Assembly: GCA_964016885.1 (NCBI GenBank)
Contig: OZ024759.1
Coordinates: 5,971,794 to 6,035,793 of the forward strand
Direction: 5' to 3'
DNA: 64,000 nt
Origin: Eledone cirrhosa
Taxonomy: Eukaryota; Mollusca; Cephalopoda; Octopoda; Eledonidae
Shown: positions 12,627-26,000 of the stretch, in pieces
Layout of the letters: every line of letters starts with the position of its first letter
Numbering within the stretch: the stretch's first letter is position 1
Position numbers and translations under genes: made by a program
Notes under the pieces: model-generated
What the model was told of the DNA's origin: nothing
The model's input: the letters and a program-made list of their open reading frames with translations, nothing else
The model's database searches: none

Positions 12627-13704
12627 TCATGGTACTAGCTGTCAGAAGTAACTCCACTGTTGGTGAGAATTCATTTAAGTTCATGGTATTAGCTGTCAGA
12701 AGGAACTCCACTGTTGGTGAGAATTCATTTAAGTTCATGGTATTAGCTGTCAGAAGTAACTCCACTGTTGGTGAGAATTCATTTAAGTTCATGGTACTAG
12801 CTGTCAGAAGGAACTCCACTGTTGGTGAGAATTCATTTAGGTTCATGGTATTAGCTGTCAGAAGTAACTCCAATGTTGGTGAGAATTCATTTAAGTCATG
12901 GTACTAGCTGTCAGAAGTAACTCCACTGTTGGTGAGAATTCATTTAAGTTCATGGTATTAGCTGTCAGAAGGAACTCCACTGTTGGTGAGAATTCATTTA
13001 AGTTCATGGTATTAGCTGTCAGAAGTAACTCCACTGTTGGTGAGAATTCATTTAAGTTCATGGTACTAGCTGTCAGAAGTAACTCCACTGTTGGTGAGAA
13101 TTCATTTAAGTTCATGGTACTAGCTGTCAGAAGTAACCCCAATGTTGGTGAGAATTCATTTAAGTTCATGGTATTAGCTGTCAGAAGTCACTCCACTGTT
13201 GGTGAGAATTCATTTAAGTTCATGGTATTAGCTGTCAGAAGTAACTCCACTGTTGGTGAGAATTCATTTAAGTTCATGGTATTAGCTGTCAGAAGTAACT
13301 CCACTGTTGGTGAGAATTCATTTAAGTTCATGGTACTAGCTGTCAGAAGTAACCCCAATGTTGGTGAGAATTCATTTAAGTTCATGGTATTAGCTGTCAG
13401 AAGTCACTCCAATGTTGGTGAGAATTCATTTAAGTTCATGGTATTAGCTGTCAAAAGTCACTCCACTGTTGGTGAGAATTCATTTAAGTTCATGGTACTA
13501 GCTGTCAGAAGTAACCCCAATGTTGGTGAGAATTCATTTAAGTTCATGGTATTAGCTGTCAGAGGTCACTCCAATGTTGGTGAGAATTCATTTAAGTTCA
13601 TGGTATTAGCTGTCAGAAGTAACTCCACTGTTGGTGAGAATTCATTTAAGTTCATGGTATTAGCTGTCAGAAGGAACTCCAATGTTGGTGAGAATTCATT
13701 TAAG

Positions 13705-13964
13705 TCATGGTACTAGCTGTCATAAGTAACTCCACTGTTGGTGAGAATTCATTTAAGTTCATGGTATTAGCTGTCAGAAGGAACGCCACTGTTGGTGAGA
13801 ATTCATTTAAGTCATGGTATTAGCTGTCAGAAGTAACTCCATTGTTGGTGAGAATTCATTTAAGTCATGGTACTAGCTGTCAGAAGTAACTCCACTGTTG
13901 GTGAGAATTCATTTAAGTATTAGCTGTCAGAAGGAACTCCACTGTTGGTGAGAATTCATTTAAG
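13705..13964 (+). repeat. Block B anchor, copy 4
   Basis: Same five-monomer order, with the 47-mer at 13918-13964. The following monomers repeat those after copy 1, including the GATAATTC variant, although the two lie 9,824 bp apart. This makes copies 1, 4 and 5 closer to each other than to copies 2, 3 and 6. Confidence 0.95.
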
Positions 13965-15850
13965 TTCATGGTATTAGCTGTCAGAAGTAACTCCACTGTT
14001 GGTGAGAATTCATTTAAGTTCATGGTACTAGCTGTCAGAAGTAACTCCACTGTTGGTGAGAATTCATTTAAGTTCATGGTACTAGCTGTCAGAAGGAACT
14101 CCACTGTTGGTGATAATTCATTTAAGTTCATGGTATTAGCTGTCAGAAGTAACTCCAATGTTGGTGAGAATTCATTTAAGTCATGGTACTAGCTGTCAGA
14201 AGTAACTCCACTGTTGGTGAGAATTCATTTAAGTCATGGTATTAGATGTCAGAAGTAACTCCAATGTTGCTGAGAATTCATTTAAGTTCATGGTATTAGC
14301 TGTCAGAAGTAACTCCACTGTTGGTGAGAATTCATTTAAGTTCATGGTACTAGCTGTCAGAAGTAACTACACTGTTGGTGAGAATTCATTTAAGTTCATA
14401 GTATTAGCTGTCAGAAGTAACTCCAATGTTGGTGAGAATTCATTTAAGTTCATGGTATTAGCTGTCAGAAGTAACTCCACTGTTGGTGAGAATTCATTTA
14501 AGTTCATGGTATTAGCTGTCAGAAGTAACTCCACTGTTGGTGAGAATTCATTTAAGTTCATGGTACTAGCTGTCAGAAGTAACTCCAATGTTGGTGAGAA
14601 TTCATTTAAGTTCATGGTATTAGCTGTCAGAAGTAACTCCACTGTTGGTGAGAATTCATTTAAGTTCATGGTATTAGCTGTCAGAAGTAACTCCACTGTT
14701 GGTGAGAATTCATTTAAATTCATGGTACTAGCTGTCAGAAGTAACTCCACTGTTGGTGAGAATTCATTTAAGTTCATGGTATTAGCTGTCAGAAGTAACT
14801 CCACTGTTGGTGAGAATTCATTTAAGTCATGGTATTAGCTGTCAGAAGTAACTCCATTGTTGGTGAGAATTCATTTAAGTCATGGTACTAGCTGTCAGAA
14901 GTAACTCCACTGTTGGTGAGAATTCATTTAAGTTCATGGTACTAGCTGTCAGTAGTAACTCCACTGTTGGTGAGAATTCATTTAAGTTCATGGTACTAGC
15001 TGTCAGAAGTAACTCCACTGTTGGTGAGAATTCATTTAAGTTCATGGTACTAGCTGTCAGAAGTAACTCCACTGTTGGTGAGAATTCATTTAAGTTCATG
15101 GTACTAGCTGTCAGAAGTAACTCCAATGTTGGTGAGAATTCATTTAAGTTCATGGTATTAGCTGTCAGAAGTAACTCCACTGTTGGTGAGAATTCATTTA
15201 AGTTCATGGTACTAGCTGTCAGAAGTAACTCCACTGTTGGTGAGAATTCATTTAAGTTCATGGTACTAGCTGTCAGAAGTAACCCCAATGTTGGTGAGAA
15301 TTCATTTAAGTTCATGGTATTAGCTGTCAGAAGTCACTCCACTGTTGGTGAGAATTCATTTAAGTTCATGGTATTAGCTGTCAGAAGTAACTCCACTGTT
15401 GGTGAGAATTCATTTAAGTTCATGGTATTAGCTGTCAGAAGTAACTCCACTGTTGGTGAGAATTCATTTAAGTTCATGGTACTAGCTGTCAGAAGTAACC
15501 CCAATGTTGGTGAGAATTCATTTAAGTTCATGGTATTAGCTGTCAGAAGTCACTCCAATGTTGGTGAGAATTCATTTAAGTTCATGGTATTAGCTGTCAA
15601 AAGTCACTCCACTGTTGGTGAGAATTCATTTAAGTTCATGGTACTAGCTGTCAGAAGTAACCCCAATGTTGGTGAGAATTCATTTAAGTTCATGGTATTA
15701 GCTGTCAGAGGTCACTCCAATGTTGGTGAGAATTCATTTAAGTTCATGGTATTAGCTGTCAGAAGTAACTCCACTGTTGGTGAGAATTCATTTAAGTTCA
15801 TGGTATTAGCTGTCAGAAGGAACTCCAATGTTGGTGAGAATTCATTTAAG

Positions 15851-16110
15851 TCATGGTACTAGCTGTCATAAGTAACTCCACTGTTGGTGAGAATTCATTT
15901 AAGTTCATGGTATTAGCTGTCAGAAGGAACGCCACTGTTGGTGAGAATTCATTTAAGTCATGGTATTAGCTGTCAGAAGTAACTCCATTGTTGGTGAGAA
16001 TTCATTTAAGTCATGGTACTAGCTGTCAGAAGTAACTCCACTGTTGGTGAGAATTCATTTAAGTATTAGCTGTCAGAAGGAACTCCACTGTTGGTGAGAA
16101 TTCATTTAAG
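15851..16110 (+). repeat. Block B anchor, copy 5
   Basis: Same five-monomer order, with the 47-mer at 16064-16110, exactly 2,146 bp after copy 4. It belongs to the 2,146-bp tandem duplication and carries the downstream GATAATTC variant. Confidence 0.95.
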
Positions 16111-17510
16111 TTCATGGTATTAGCTGTCAGAAGTAACTCCACTGTTGGTGAGAATTCATTTAAGTTCATGGTACTAGCTGTCAGAAGTAACTCCACTGTT
16201 GGTGAGAATTCATTTAAGTTCATGGTACTAGCTGTCAGAAGGAACTCCACTGTTGGTGATAATTCATTTAAGTTCATGGTATTAGCTGTCAGAAGTAACT
16301 CCAATGTTGGTGAGAATTCATTTAAGTCATGGTACTAGCTGTCAGAAGTAACTCCACTGTTGGTGAGAATTCATTTAAGTCATGGTATTAGATGTCAGAA
16401 GTAACTCCAATGTTGCTGAGAATTCATTTAAGTTCATGGTATTAGCTGTCAGAAGTAACTCCACTGTTGGTGAGAATTCATTTAAGTTCATGGTACTAGC
16501 TGTCAGAAGTAACTACACTGTTGGTGAGAATTCATTTAAGTTCATAGTATTAGCTGTCAGAAGTAACTCCAATGTTGGTGAGAATTCATTTAAGTTCATG
16601 GTATTAGCTGTCAGAAGTAACTCAACTGTTGGTGAGAATTCATTTAAGTTCATGGTATTAGCTGTCAGAAGTAACTCCACTGTTGGTGAGAATTCATTTA
16701 AGTTCATGGTATTAGCTGTCAGAAGTAACTCCACTGTTGGTGAGAATTCATTTAAGTTCATGGTACTAGCTGTCAGAAGTAACTCCAATGTTGGTGAGAA
16801 TTCATTTAAGTTCATGGTATTAGCTGTCAGAAGTAACTCCACTGTTGGTGAGAATTCATTTAAGTTCATGGTATTAGCTGTCAGAAGTAACTCCACTGTT
16901 GGTGAGAATTCATTTAAATTCATGGTACTAGCTGTCAGAAGTAACTCCACTGTTGGTGAGAATTCATTTAAGTTCATGGTATTAGCTGTCAGAAGTAACT
17001 CCACTGTTGGTGAGAATTCATTTAAGTCATGGTATTAGCTGTCAGAAGTAACTCCATTGTTGGTGAGAATTCATTTAAGTCATGGTACTAGCTGTCAGAA
17101 GTAACTCCACTGTTGGTGAGAATTCATTTAAGTTCATGGTACTAGCTGTCAGTAGTAATTCCACTGTTGGTGAGAATTCATTTAAGTTCATGGTACTAGC
17201 TGTCAGAAGTAACTCCACTGTTGTTGAGAATTAATTTAAGTTCATGGTACTAGCTGTCAGAAGTAACTCCACTGTTGGTGAGAATTCATTTAAGTTCATG
17301 GTACTAGCTGTCAGAAGTAACTCCAATGTTGGTGAGAATTCATTTAAGTTCATGGTATTAGCTGTCAGAAGTAACTCCACTGTTGGTGAGAATTCATTTA
17401 AGTTCATGGTACTAGCTGTCAGAAGTAACTCCACTGTTGGTGAGAATTCATTTAAGTTCATGGTATTAGCTGTCAGAAGGAACTCCAATGTTGGTGAGAA
17501 TTCATTTAAG

Positions 17511-17770
17511 TCATGGTACTAGCTGTCATAAGTAACTCCACTGTTGGTGAGAATTCATTTAAGTTCATGGTATTAGCTGTCAGAAGGAACGCCACTGTTG
17601 GTGAGAATTCATTTAAGTCATGGTATTAGCTGTCAGAAGTAACTCCATTGTTGGTGAGAATTCATTTAAGTCATGGTACTAGCTGTCAGAAGTAACTCCA
17701 CTGTTGGTGAGAATTCATTTAAGTATTAGCTGTCAGAAGGAACTCCACTGTTGGTGAGAATTCATTTAAG
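17511..17770 (+). repeat. Block B anchor, copy 6
   Basis: Same five-monomer order, with the 47-mer at 17724-17770. It lies 1,660 bp after copy 5. The shorter interval is explained by loss of the AACCCC/AGTCAC cassette that precedes copies 4 and 5. The downstream monomer has the normal GAGAATTC, as in copy 2. Confidence 0.95.
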
Positions 17771-20085
17771 TTCATGGTATTAGCTGTCAGAAGTAACTCC
17801 ACTGTTGGTGAGAATTCATTTAAGTTCATGGTACTAGCTGTCAGAAGTAACTCCACTGTTGGTGAGAATTCATTTAAGTTCATGGTACTAGCTGTCAGAA
17901 GGAACTCCACTGTTGGTGAGAATTCATTTAAGTTCATGGTATTAGCTGTCAGAAGTAACTCCAATGTTGGTGAGAATTCATTTAAGTCATGGTACTAGCT
18001 GTCACAAGTAACTCCACTGTTGGTGAGAATTCATTTAAGTTCACGGTATTAGCTGTCAGAAGGAACTCCACTGTTGGTGAGAATTCATTTAAGTTCATGG
18101 TATTAGCTGTCAGAAGTAACTCCACTGTTGGTGAGAATTCATTTAAGTTCATGGTACTAGCTGTCAGAAGTAACTCCAATGTTGGTGAGAATTCATTTAA
18201 GTTCATGGTATTAGCTGTCAGAAGTAACTCCACTGTTGGTGAGAATTCATTTAAGTTCATGGTATTAGCTGTCAGAAGTAACTCCACTGTTGGTGAGAAT
18301 TCATTTAAGTTCATGGTACTAGCTGTCAGAAGTAACTCCACTGTTGGTGAGAATTCATTTAAGTTCATGGTATTAGCGGTCAGAAGTAACTCCACTGTTG
18401 GTGAGAATTCATTTAAGTCATGGTATTAGCTGTCAGAAGTAACTCCATTGTTGGTGAGAATTCATTTAAGTCATGGTACTAGCTGTCAGAAGTAACTCCA
18501 CTGTTGGTGAGAATTCATTTAAGTTCATGGTACTAGCTGTCAGAAGTAACTCCACTGTTGGTGAGAATTCATTTAAGTTCATGGTACTAGCTGTCAGAAG
18601 TAACTCCACTGTTGGTGAGAATTCATTTAAGTTCATGGTACTAGCTGTCAGAAGTAACTCCACTGTTGGTGAGAATTCATTTAAGTTCATGGTACTAGCT
18701 GTCAGAAGTAACTCCAATGTTGGTGAGAATTCATTTAAGTTCATGGTATTAGCTGTCAGAAGTAACTCCACTGTTGGTGAGAATTCATTTAAGTTCATGG
18801 TACTAGCTGTCAGAAGTAACTCCACTGTTGGTGAGAATTCATTTAAGTTCATGGTATTAGCTGTCAGAAGTAACTCCACTGTTGGTGAGAATTCATTTAA
18901 GTTCATGGTACTAGCTGTCAGAAGTAACCCCAATGTTGGTGAGAATTCATTTAATTTCATGGTATTAGCTGTCAGAAGTCACTCCAATGTTGGTGAGAAT
19001 TCATTTAAGTTCATGGTATTAGCTGTCAGAAGTCACTCCACTGTTGGTGAGAATTCATTTAAGTTCATGGTACTAGCTGTCAGAAGTAACCCCAATGTTG
19101 GTGAGAATTCATTTAAGTTCATGGTATTAGCTGTCAGAAGTCACTCCAATGTTGGTGAGAATTTATTTAAGTTCATGGTATTAGCTGTCAGAAGTAACTC
19201 CACTGTTGGTGAGAATTCATTTAAGTTCATGGTACTAGCTGTCAGAAGTAACCCCAATGTTGGTGAGAATTCATTTAAGTTCATGGTATTAGCTGTCAGA
19301 AGTAACTCCACTGTTGGTGAGAATTCATTTAAGTTCATGGTATTAGCTGTCAGAAGTAACTCCACTGTTGGTGAGAATTCATTTAAGTTCATGGTATTAG
19401 CTGTCAGAAGGAACTCCAATGTTGGTGAGAATTCATTTAAGTCATGGTACTAGCTGTCAGAAGTAACTCCACTGTTGGTGAGAATTCATTTAAGTTCATG
19501 GTATTAGCTGTCAGAAGGAACGCCACTGTTGGTGAGAATTCATTTAAGTTCATGGTATTAGCTGTCAGAAGTAACTCCACTGTTGGTGAGAATTCATTTA
19601 AGTCATGGTATTAGTTGTCAGAAGTAACTCCAATGTTAGTTAGAATTCATTTAAGTCATGGTACTAGCTGTCAGAAGTAACTCCAATGTTGGTGAGAATT
19701 CATTTAAGTTCATGGTATTAGCTGTCAGAAGGAACTCCACTGTTGGTGAGAATTCATTTAAGTTCATGGTACTAGCTGTCAGAAGTAACTCCAATGTTGG
19801 TGAGAATTCATTTAAGTTCATGGTATTAGCTGTCAGAAGTAACTCCACTGTTGGTGAGAATTCATTTAAGTCATGGTATTAGCTGTCAGAAGTAACTCCA
19901 ATGTTGGTGAGAATTCATTTAAGTTCATGGTATTAGCTGTCAGAAGTAACTCCACTGTTGGTGAGAATTCATTTAAGTTCATGGTAATAGCTGTCAGAAG
20001 TAACTCCACTGTTGGTGAGAATTCATTTAAGTTCATGGTACTAGCTGTCAGAAGTAACTCCACTGTTGGTGAGAATTCATTTAAG

Positions 20086-23000
20086 TTCATGGTATTAGTT
20101 TGTTAGAAGTAACTCCACTGTTGGTGAGAATTCATTTAAGTCATGGTATTAGCTGTCAGAAGTAACCCCAATGTTGGTGAGAATTCATTTAAGTCATGGT
20201 ACTAGCTGTCAGAAGTAACTCCAATGTTGGTGAGAATTCATTTAAGTTCATGGTATTAGCTGTTAGAAGGAACTCCACTGTTGGTGAGAATTCATTTAAG
20301 TTCATGGTATTAGCTGTCAAAAGTAACTGCACTGTTGGTGAGAATTCATTTAAGTTCATGGTACTAGCTGTCAGAAGGAACTCCACTGTTGGTGAGAATT
20401 CATTTAAGTTCATGGTATTAGCTGTCAGAAGTAACTCCAATGTTGGTGAGAATTCATTTAAGTTCATGGTATTAGCTGTCAGAAGTAACTCCACTGTTGG
20501 TGAGAATTCATTTAAGTTCATGGTATTAGCTGCCAGAAGTAACTCCACTGTTGGTGAGAATTCATTTAAGTTCATGGTACTAGCTGTCAGAAGTAACTCC
20601 ACTGTTGGTGAGAATTCATTTAAGTTCATGGTACTAGCTGTCAGAAGTAACCCCAATGTTGGTGAGAATTCATTTAAGTTCATGGTATTAGCTGTCAGAA
20701 GTCACTCCACTGTTGGTGAGAATTCATTTAAGTTCATGGTATTAGCTGTCAGAAGTAACTCCACTGTTGGTGAGAATTCATTTAAGTTCATGGTATTAGC
20801 TGTCAGAAGTAACTCCACTGTTGGTGAGAATTCATTTAAGTTCATGGTATTAGCTGTCAGAAGTAACTCCACTGTTGGTGAGAATTCATTTAAGTCGTGG
20901 TATTAGCTGTCAGAAGTAACTCCATTGTTGGTGAGAATTCATTTAAGTCATGGTACTAGCTGTCACAAGTAACTCCACTGTTGGTGAGAATTCATTTAAG
21001 TTCATGGTACTAGCTGTCAGAAGTAACTCCACTGTTGGTGAGAATTCATTTAAGTTCATGGTACTAGCTGTCAGAAGTAACTCCACTGTTGGTGAGAATT
21101 CATTTAAGTTCATGGTACTAGCTGTCAGAAGTAACTCCACTGTTGGTGAGAATTCATTTAAGTTCATGGTACTAGCTGTCAGAAGTAACTCCAATGTTGG
21201 TGAGAATTCATTTAAGTCATGGTACTAGCTGTCAGAAGTAACTCCACTGTTGGTGAGAATTCATTTAAGTTCATGGTACTAGCTGTCAGAAGTAACTCCA
21301 CTGTTGGTGAGAATTCATTTAAGTTCATGGTACTAGCTGTCAGAAGTAACTCCACTGTTGGTGAGAATTCATTTAAGTTCATGGTACTAGCTGTCAGAAG
21401 TAACTCCAATGTTGGTGAGAATTCATTTAAGTTCATGGTATTAGCTGTCAGAAGTAACTCCACTGTTGGTGAGAATTCATTTAAGTTCATGGTATTAGCT
21501 GTCAGAAGTAACTCCACTGTTGGTGAGAATTCATTTAAGTTCATGGTATTAGCTGTCAGAAGTAACTCCACTGTTGGTGAAAATTCATTTAAGTTCATGG
21601 TATTAGCTGTCAGAAGGAACTCCAATGTTGGTGAGAATTCATTTAAGTCATGGTACTAGCTGTCAGAAGTAACTCCACTGTTGGTGAGAATTCATTTAAG
21701 TTCATGGTATTAGCTGTCAGAAGGAACGCCACTGTTGGTGAGAATTCATTTAAGTTCATGGTATTAGTTTGTTAGAAGTAACTCCACTGTTGGTGAGAAT
21801 TCATTTAAGTCATGGTATTAGTTGTCAGAAATAACTCCAATGTTGGTGAGAATTCATTTAAGTTCATGGTACTAGCTGTCAGAAGTAACTCCACTGTTGG
21901 TGAGAATTCATTTAAGTTCATGGTATTAGCTGTCAGAAGTAACTCCACTGTTGGTTAGAATTCATTTAAGTCATGGTATTAGCTGTCAGAAGTAACCCCA
22001 ATGTTGGTGAGAATTCATTTAAGTCATGGTACTAGCTGTCAGAAGTAACTCCAATGTTGGTGAGAATTCATTTAAGTTCATGGTATTAGCTGTTAGAAGG
22101 AACTCCACTGTTGGTGAGAATTCATTTAAGTTCATGGTATTAGCTGTCAAAAGTAACTGCACTGTTGGTGAGAATTCATTTAAGTTCATGGTACTAGCTG
22201 TCAGAAGGAACTCCACTGTTGGTGAGAATTCATTTAAGTTCATGGTATTAGCTGTCAGAAGTAACTCCAATGTTGGTGAGAATTCATTTAAGTTCATGGT
22301 ATTAGCTGTCAGAAGTAACTCCACTGTTGGTGAAAATTCATTTAAGTTCATGGTATTAGCTGCCAGAAGTAACTCCACTGTTGGTGAGAATTCATTTAAG
22401 TTCATGGTACTATCTGTCAGAAGTAACTCCACTGTTGGTGAGAATTCATTTAAGTTCATGGTACTAGCTGTCAGAAGTAACCCCAATGTTGGTGAGAATT
22501 CATTTAAGTTCATGGTATTAGCTGTCAGAAGTCACTCCACTGTTGGTGAGAATTCATTTAAGTTCATGGTATTAGCTGTCAGAAGTAACTCCACTGTTGG
22601 TGAGAATTCATTTAAGTTCATGGTATTAGCTGTCAGAAGTAACTCCACTGTTGGTGAGAATTCATTTAAGTTCATGGTATTAGCTGTCAGAAGTAACTCC
22701 ACTGTTGGTGAGAATTCATTTAAGTCGTGGTATTAGCTGTCAGAAGTAACTCCATTGTTGGTGAGAATTCATTTAAGTCATGGTACTAGCTGTCAGAAGT
22801 AACTCCACTGTTGGTGAGAATTCATTTAAGTTCATGGTACTAGCTGTCAGAAGTAACTCCACTGTTGGTGAGAATTCATTTAAGTTCATGGTACTAGCTG
22901 TCAGAAGTAACTCCACTGTTGGTGAGAATTCATTTAAGTTCATGGTACTAGCTGTCAGAAGTAACTCCACTGTTGGTGAGAATTCATTTAAGTTCATGGT

Positions 23001-26000
23001 ACTAGCTGTCAGAAGTAACTCCAATGTTGGTGAGAATTCATTTAAGTCATGGTACTAGCTGTCAGAAGTAACTCCACTGTTGGTGAGAATTCATTTAAGT
23101 TCATGGTACTAGCTGTCAGAAGTAACTCCACAGTTGGTGAGAATTCATTTAAGTTCATGGTACTAGCTGTCAGAAGTTACTCCACTGTTGGTGAGAATTC
23201 ATTTAAGTTCATGGTATTAGCTGTCAGAAGGAACTCCAATGTTGGTGAAAATTCATTTAAGTTCATGGTATTAGCTGTCAGAAGGAACTCCAATGTTGGT
23301 GAGAATTCATTTAAGTCATGGTACTAGCTGTCAGAAGTAACTCCACTGTTGGTGAGAATTCATTTAAGTTCATGGTATTAGCTGTCAGAAGGAACGCCAC
23401 TGTTGGTGAGAATTCATTTAAGTTCATGGTATTAGTTTGTTAGAAGTAACTCCACTGTTGGTGAGAATTCATTTAAGTCATGGTATTAGTTGTCAGAAGT
23501 AACTCCAATGTTGGTGAGAATTCATTTAAGTTCATGGTACTAGCTGTCAGAAGTAACTCCACTGTTGGTGAGAATTCATTTAAGTTCATGGTATTAGCTG
23601 TCAGAAGTAACTCCACTGTTGGTTAGAATTCATTTAAGTCATGGTATTAGCTGTCAGAAGTAACCCCAATGTTGGTGAGAATTCATTTAAGTCATGGTAC
23701 TAGCTGTCAGAAGTAACTCCAATGTTGGTGAGAATTCATTTAAGTTCATGGTATTAGCTGTTAGAAGGAACTCCACTGTTGGTGAGAATTCATTTAAGTT
23801 CATGGTATTAGCTGTCAAAAGTAACTGCACTGTTGGTGAGAATTCATTTAAGTTCATGGTACTAGCTGTCAGAAGGAACTCCACTGTTGGTGAGAATTCA
23901 TTTAAGTTCATGGTATTAGCTGTCAGAAGTAACTCCAATGTTGGTGAGAATTCATTTAAGTTCATGGTATTAGCTGTCAGAAGTAACTCCACTGTTGGTG
24001 AAAATTCATTTAAGTTCATGGTATTAGCTGCCAGAAGTAACTCCACTGTTGGTGAGAATTCATTTAAGTTCATGGTACTATCTGTCAGAAGTAACTCCAC
24101 TGTTGGTGAGAATTCATTTAAGTTCATGGTACTAGCTGTCAGAAGTAACCCCAATGTTGGTGAGAATTCATTTAAGTTCATGGTATTAGCTGTCAGAAGT
24201 CACTCCACTGTTGGTGAGAATTCATTTAAGTTCATGGTATTAGCTGTCAGAAGTAACTCCACTGTTGGTGAGAATTCATTTAAGTTCATGGTATTAGCTG
24301 TCAGAAGTAACTCCACTGTTGGTGAGAATTCATTTAAGTTCATGGTATTAGCTGTCAGAAGTAACTCCACTGTTGGTGAGAATTCATTTAAGTCGTGGTA
24401 TTAGCTGTCAGAAGTAACTCCATTGTTGGTGAGAATTCATTTAAGTCATGGTACTAGCTGTCAGAAGTAACTCCACTGTTGGTGAGAATTCATTTAAGTT
24501 CATGGTACTAGCTGTCAGAAGTAACTCCACTGTTGGTGAGAATTCATTTAAGTTCATGGTACTAGCTGTCAGAAGTAACTCCACTGTTGGTGAGAATTCA
24601 TTTAAGTTCATGGTACTAGCTGTCAGAAGTAACTCCACTGTTGGTGAGAATTCATTTAAGTTCATGGTACTAGCTGTCAGAAGTAACTCCAATGTTGGTG
24701 AGAATTCATTTAAGTCATGGTACTAGCTGTCAGAAGTAACTCCACTGTTGGTGAGAATTCATTTAAGTTCATGGTACTAGCTGTCAGAAGTAACTCCACA
24801 GTTGGTGAGAATTCATTTAAGTTCATGGTACTAGCTGTCAGAAGTTACTCCACTGTTGGTGAGAATTCATTTAAGTTCATGGTACTAGCTGTCAGAAGTA
24901 ACTCCAATGTTGGTGAGAATTCATTTAAGTTCATGGTATTAGCTGTCAGAAGTAACTCCACTGTTGGTGAGAATTCATTTAAGTTCATGGTACTAGATGT
25001 CGGAAGGAACTCCACTGTTGGTGAGAATTCATTTAAGTTCATGGTATTAGCTGTCAGAAGTAACTCCACTGTTGGTGAGAAATCATTTAAGTCGTGGTAT
25101 TAGCTGTCAGAAGTAACTCCATTGTTGGTGAGAATTCATTTAAGTCATGGTACTAGCTGTCAGAAGTAACTCCACTGTTGGTGAGAATTCATTTAAGTTC
25201 ATGGTACTAGCTGTCAGAAGTAACTCCACTGTTGGTGAGAATTCATTTAAGTTCATGGTACTAGCTGTCAGAAGTAACTCCACTGTTGGTGAGAATTCAT
25301 TTAAGTTCATGGTACTAGCTGTCAGAAGTAACTCCACTGTTGGTGAGAATTCATTTAAGTTCATGGTACTAGCTGTCAGAAGTAACTCCAATGTTGGTGA
25401 GAATTCATTTAAGTCATGGTACTAGCTGTCAGAAGTAACTCCACTGTTGGTGAGAATTCATTTAAGTTCATGGTACTAGCTGTCAGAAGTAACTCCACAG
25501 TTGGTGAGAATTCATTTAAGTTCATGGTACTAGCTGTCAGAAGTAACTCCACTGTTGGTGAGAATTCATTTAAGTTCATGGTACTAGCTGTCAGAAGTAA
25601 CTCCAATGTTGGTGAGAATTCATTTAAGTTCATGGTATTAGCTGTCAGAAGTAACTCCACTGTTGGTGAGAATTCATTTAAGTTCATGGTACTAGATGTC
25701 GGAAGGAACTCCACTGTTGGTGAGAATTCATTTAAGTTCATGGTATTAGCTGTCAGAAGTAACTCCACTGTTGGTGAGAAATCATTTAAGTTCATGGTAC
25801 TAGCTGTCAGAAGTAACCCCAATGTTGGTGAGAATTCATTTAATTTCATGGTATTAGCTGTCAGAAGTCACTCCAATGTTGGTGAGAATTCATTTAAGTT
25901 CATGGTATTAGCTGTCAGAAGTCACTCCACTGTTGGTGAGAATTCATTTAAGTTCATGGTACTAGCTGTCAGAAGTAACCCCAATGGTGGTGAGAATTCA

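Larger units (their letters stand above)
9269..13812 (+). repeat. Tandem duplication, 2,260-bp unit
   Basis: Bases 9269-11552 match 11529-13812 at a constant offset of 2,260. Shared rare variants include TATTAGCTATCAG (9787 and 12047), AAGCCATGG (10312 and 12572), a 52-mer (10315 and 12575), CATTTAGGTTC (10577 and 12837), GTCACAAGTCAC (9633 and 11893), GTCAAAAGTCAC (11191 and 13451) and CATAAG (11461 and 13721). I saw no differences when reading the lines side by side, so the event looks recent. The flanks differ at position 28 on the left and at the 53-mer TCATGG on the right. The unit is 42 monomers minus eight bases. Confidence 0.93.
12981..17465 (+). repeat. Tandem duplication, 2,146-bp unit with one extra monomer
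   Basis: About 12981-15126 matches from 15127 onward at offset 2,146. From about 16,620 the offset becomes 2,200, because the second copy has gained one 54-mer marked by CTCAACTG. Shared variants include CATAAG, the 47-mer anchor, GATAATTC, TATTAGATGTC with TGTTGCTGAG (about 14,246 and 16,392), AACTACACTG, TTCATAGTATTAG and CAGTAGTAA (about 14,952 and 17,152). The match ends near 17,465, where the second copy lacks the AACCCC/AGTCAC cassette. Copy 1 of this unit overlaps the end of the 2,260-bp duplication. Confidence 0.88.
3881..19600 (+). repeat. Satellite block B, CATAAG/47-mer higher-order family
   Basis: This block is defined by a marker monomer reading GCTGTCATAAG instead of GCTGTCAGAAG. 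It occurs seven times (CATA at 3897, 5074, 7221, 11461, 13721, 15867, 17527) and nowhere else in the window. Six of the seven are followed by the same 260-bp anchor that ends in a 47-mer. Intervals between markers are 1,177, 2,147, 4,240, 2,260, 2,146 and 1,660 bp, so the HOR unit is not fixed in length. The right boundary is approximate: 18.9-19.6 kb already resembles 25.8-26.4 kb of block C. Confidence 0.85.
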
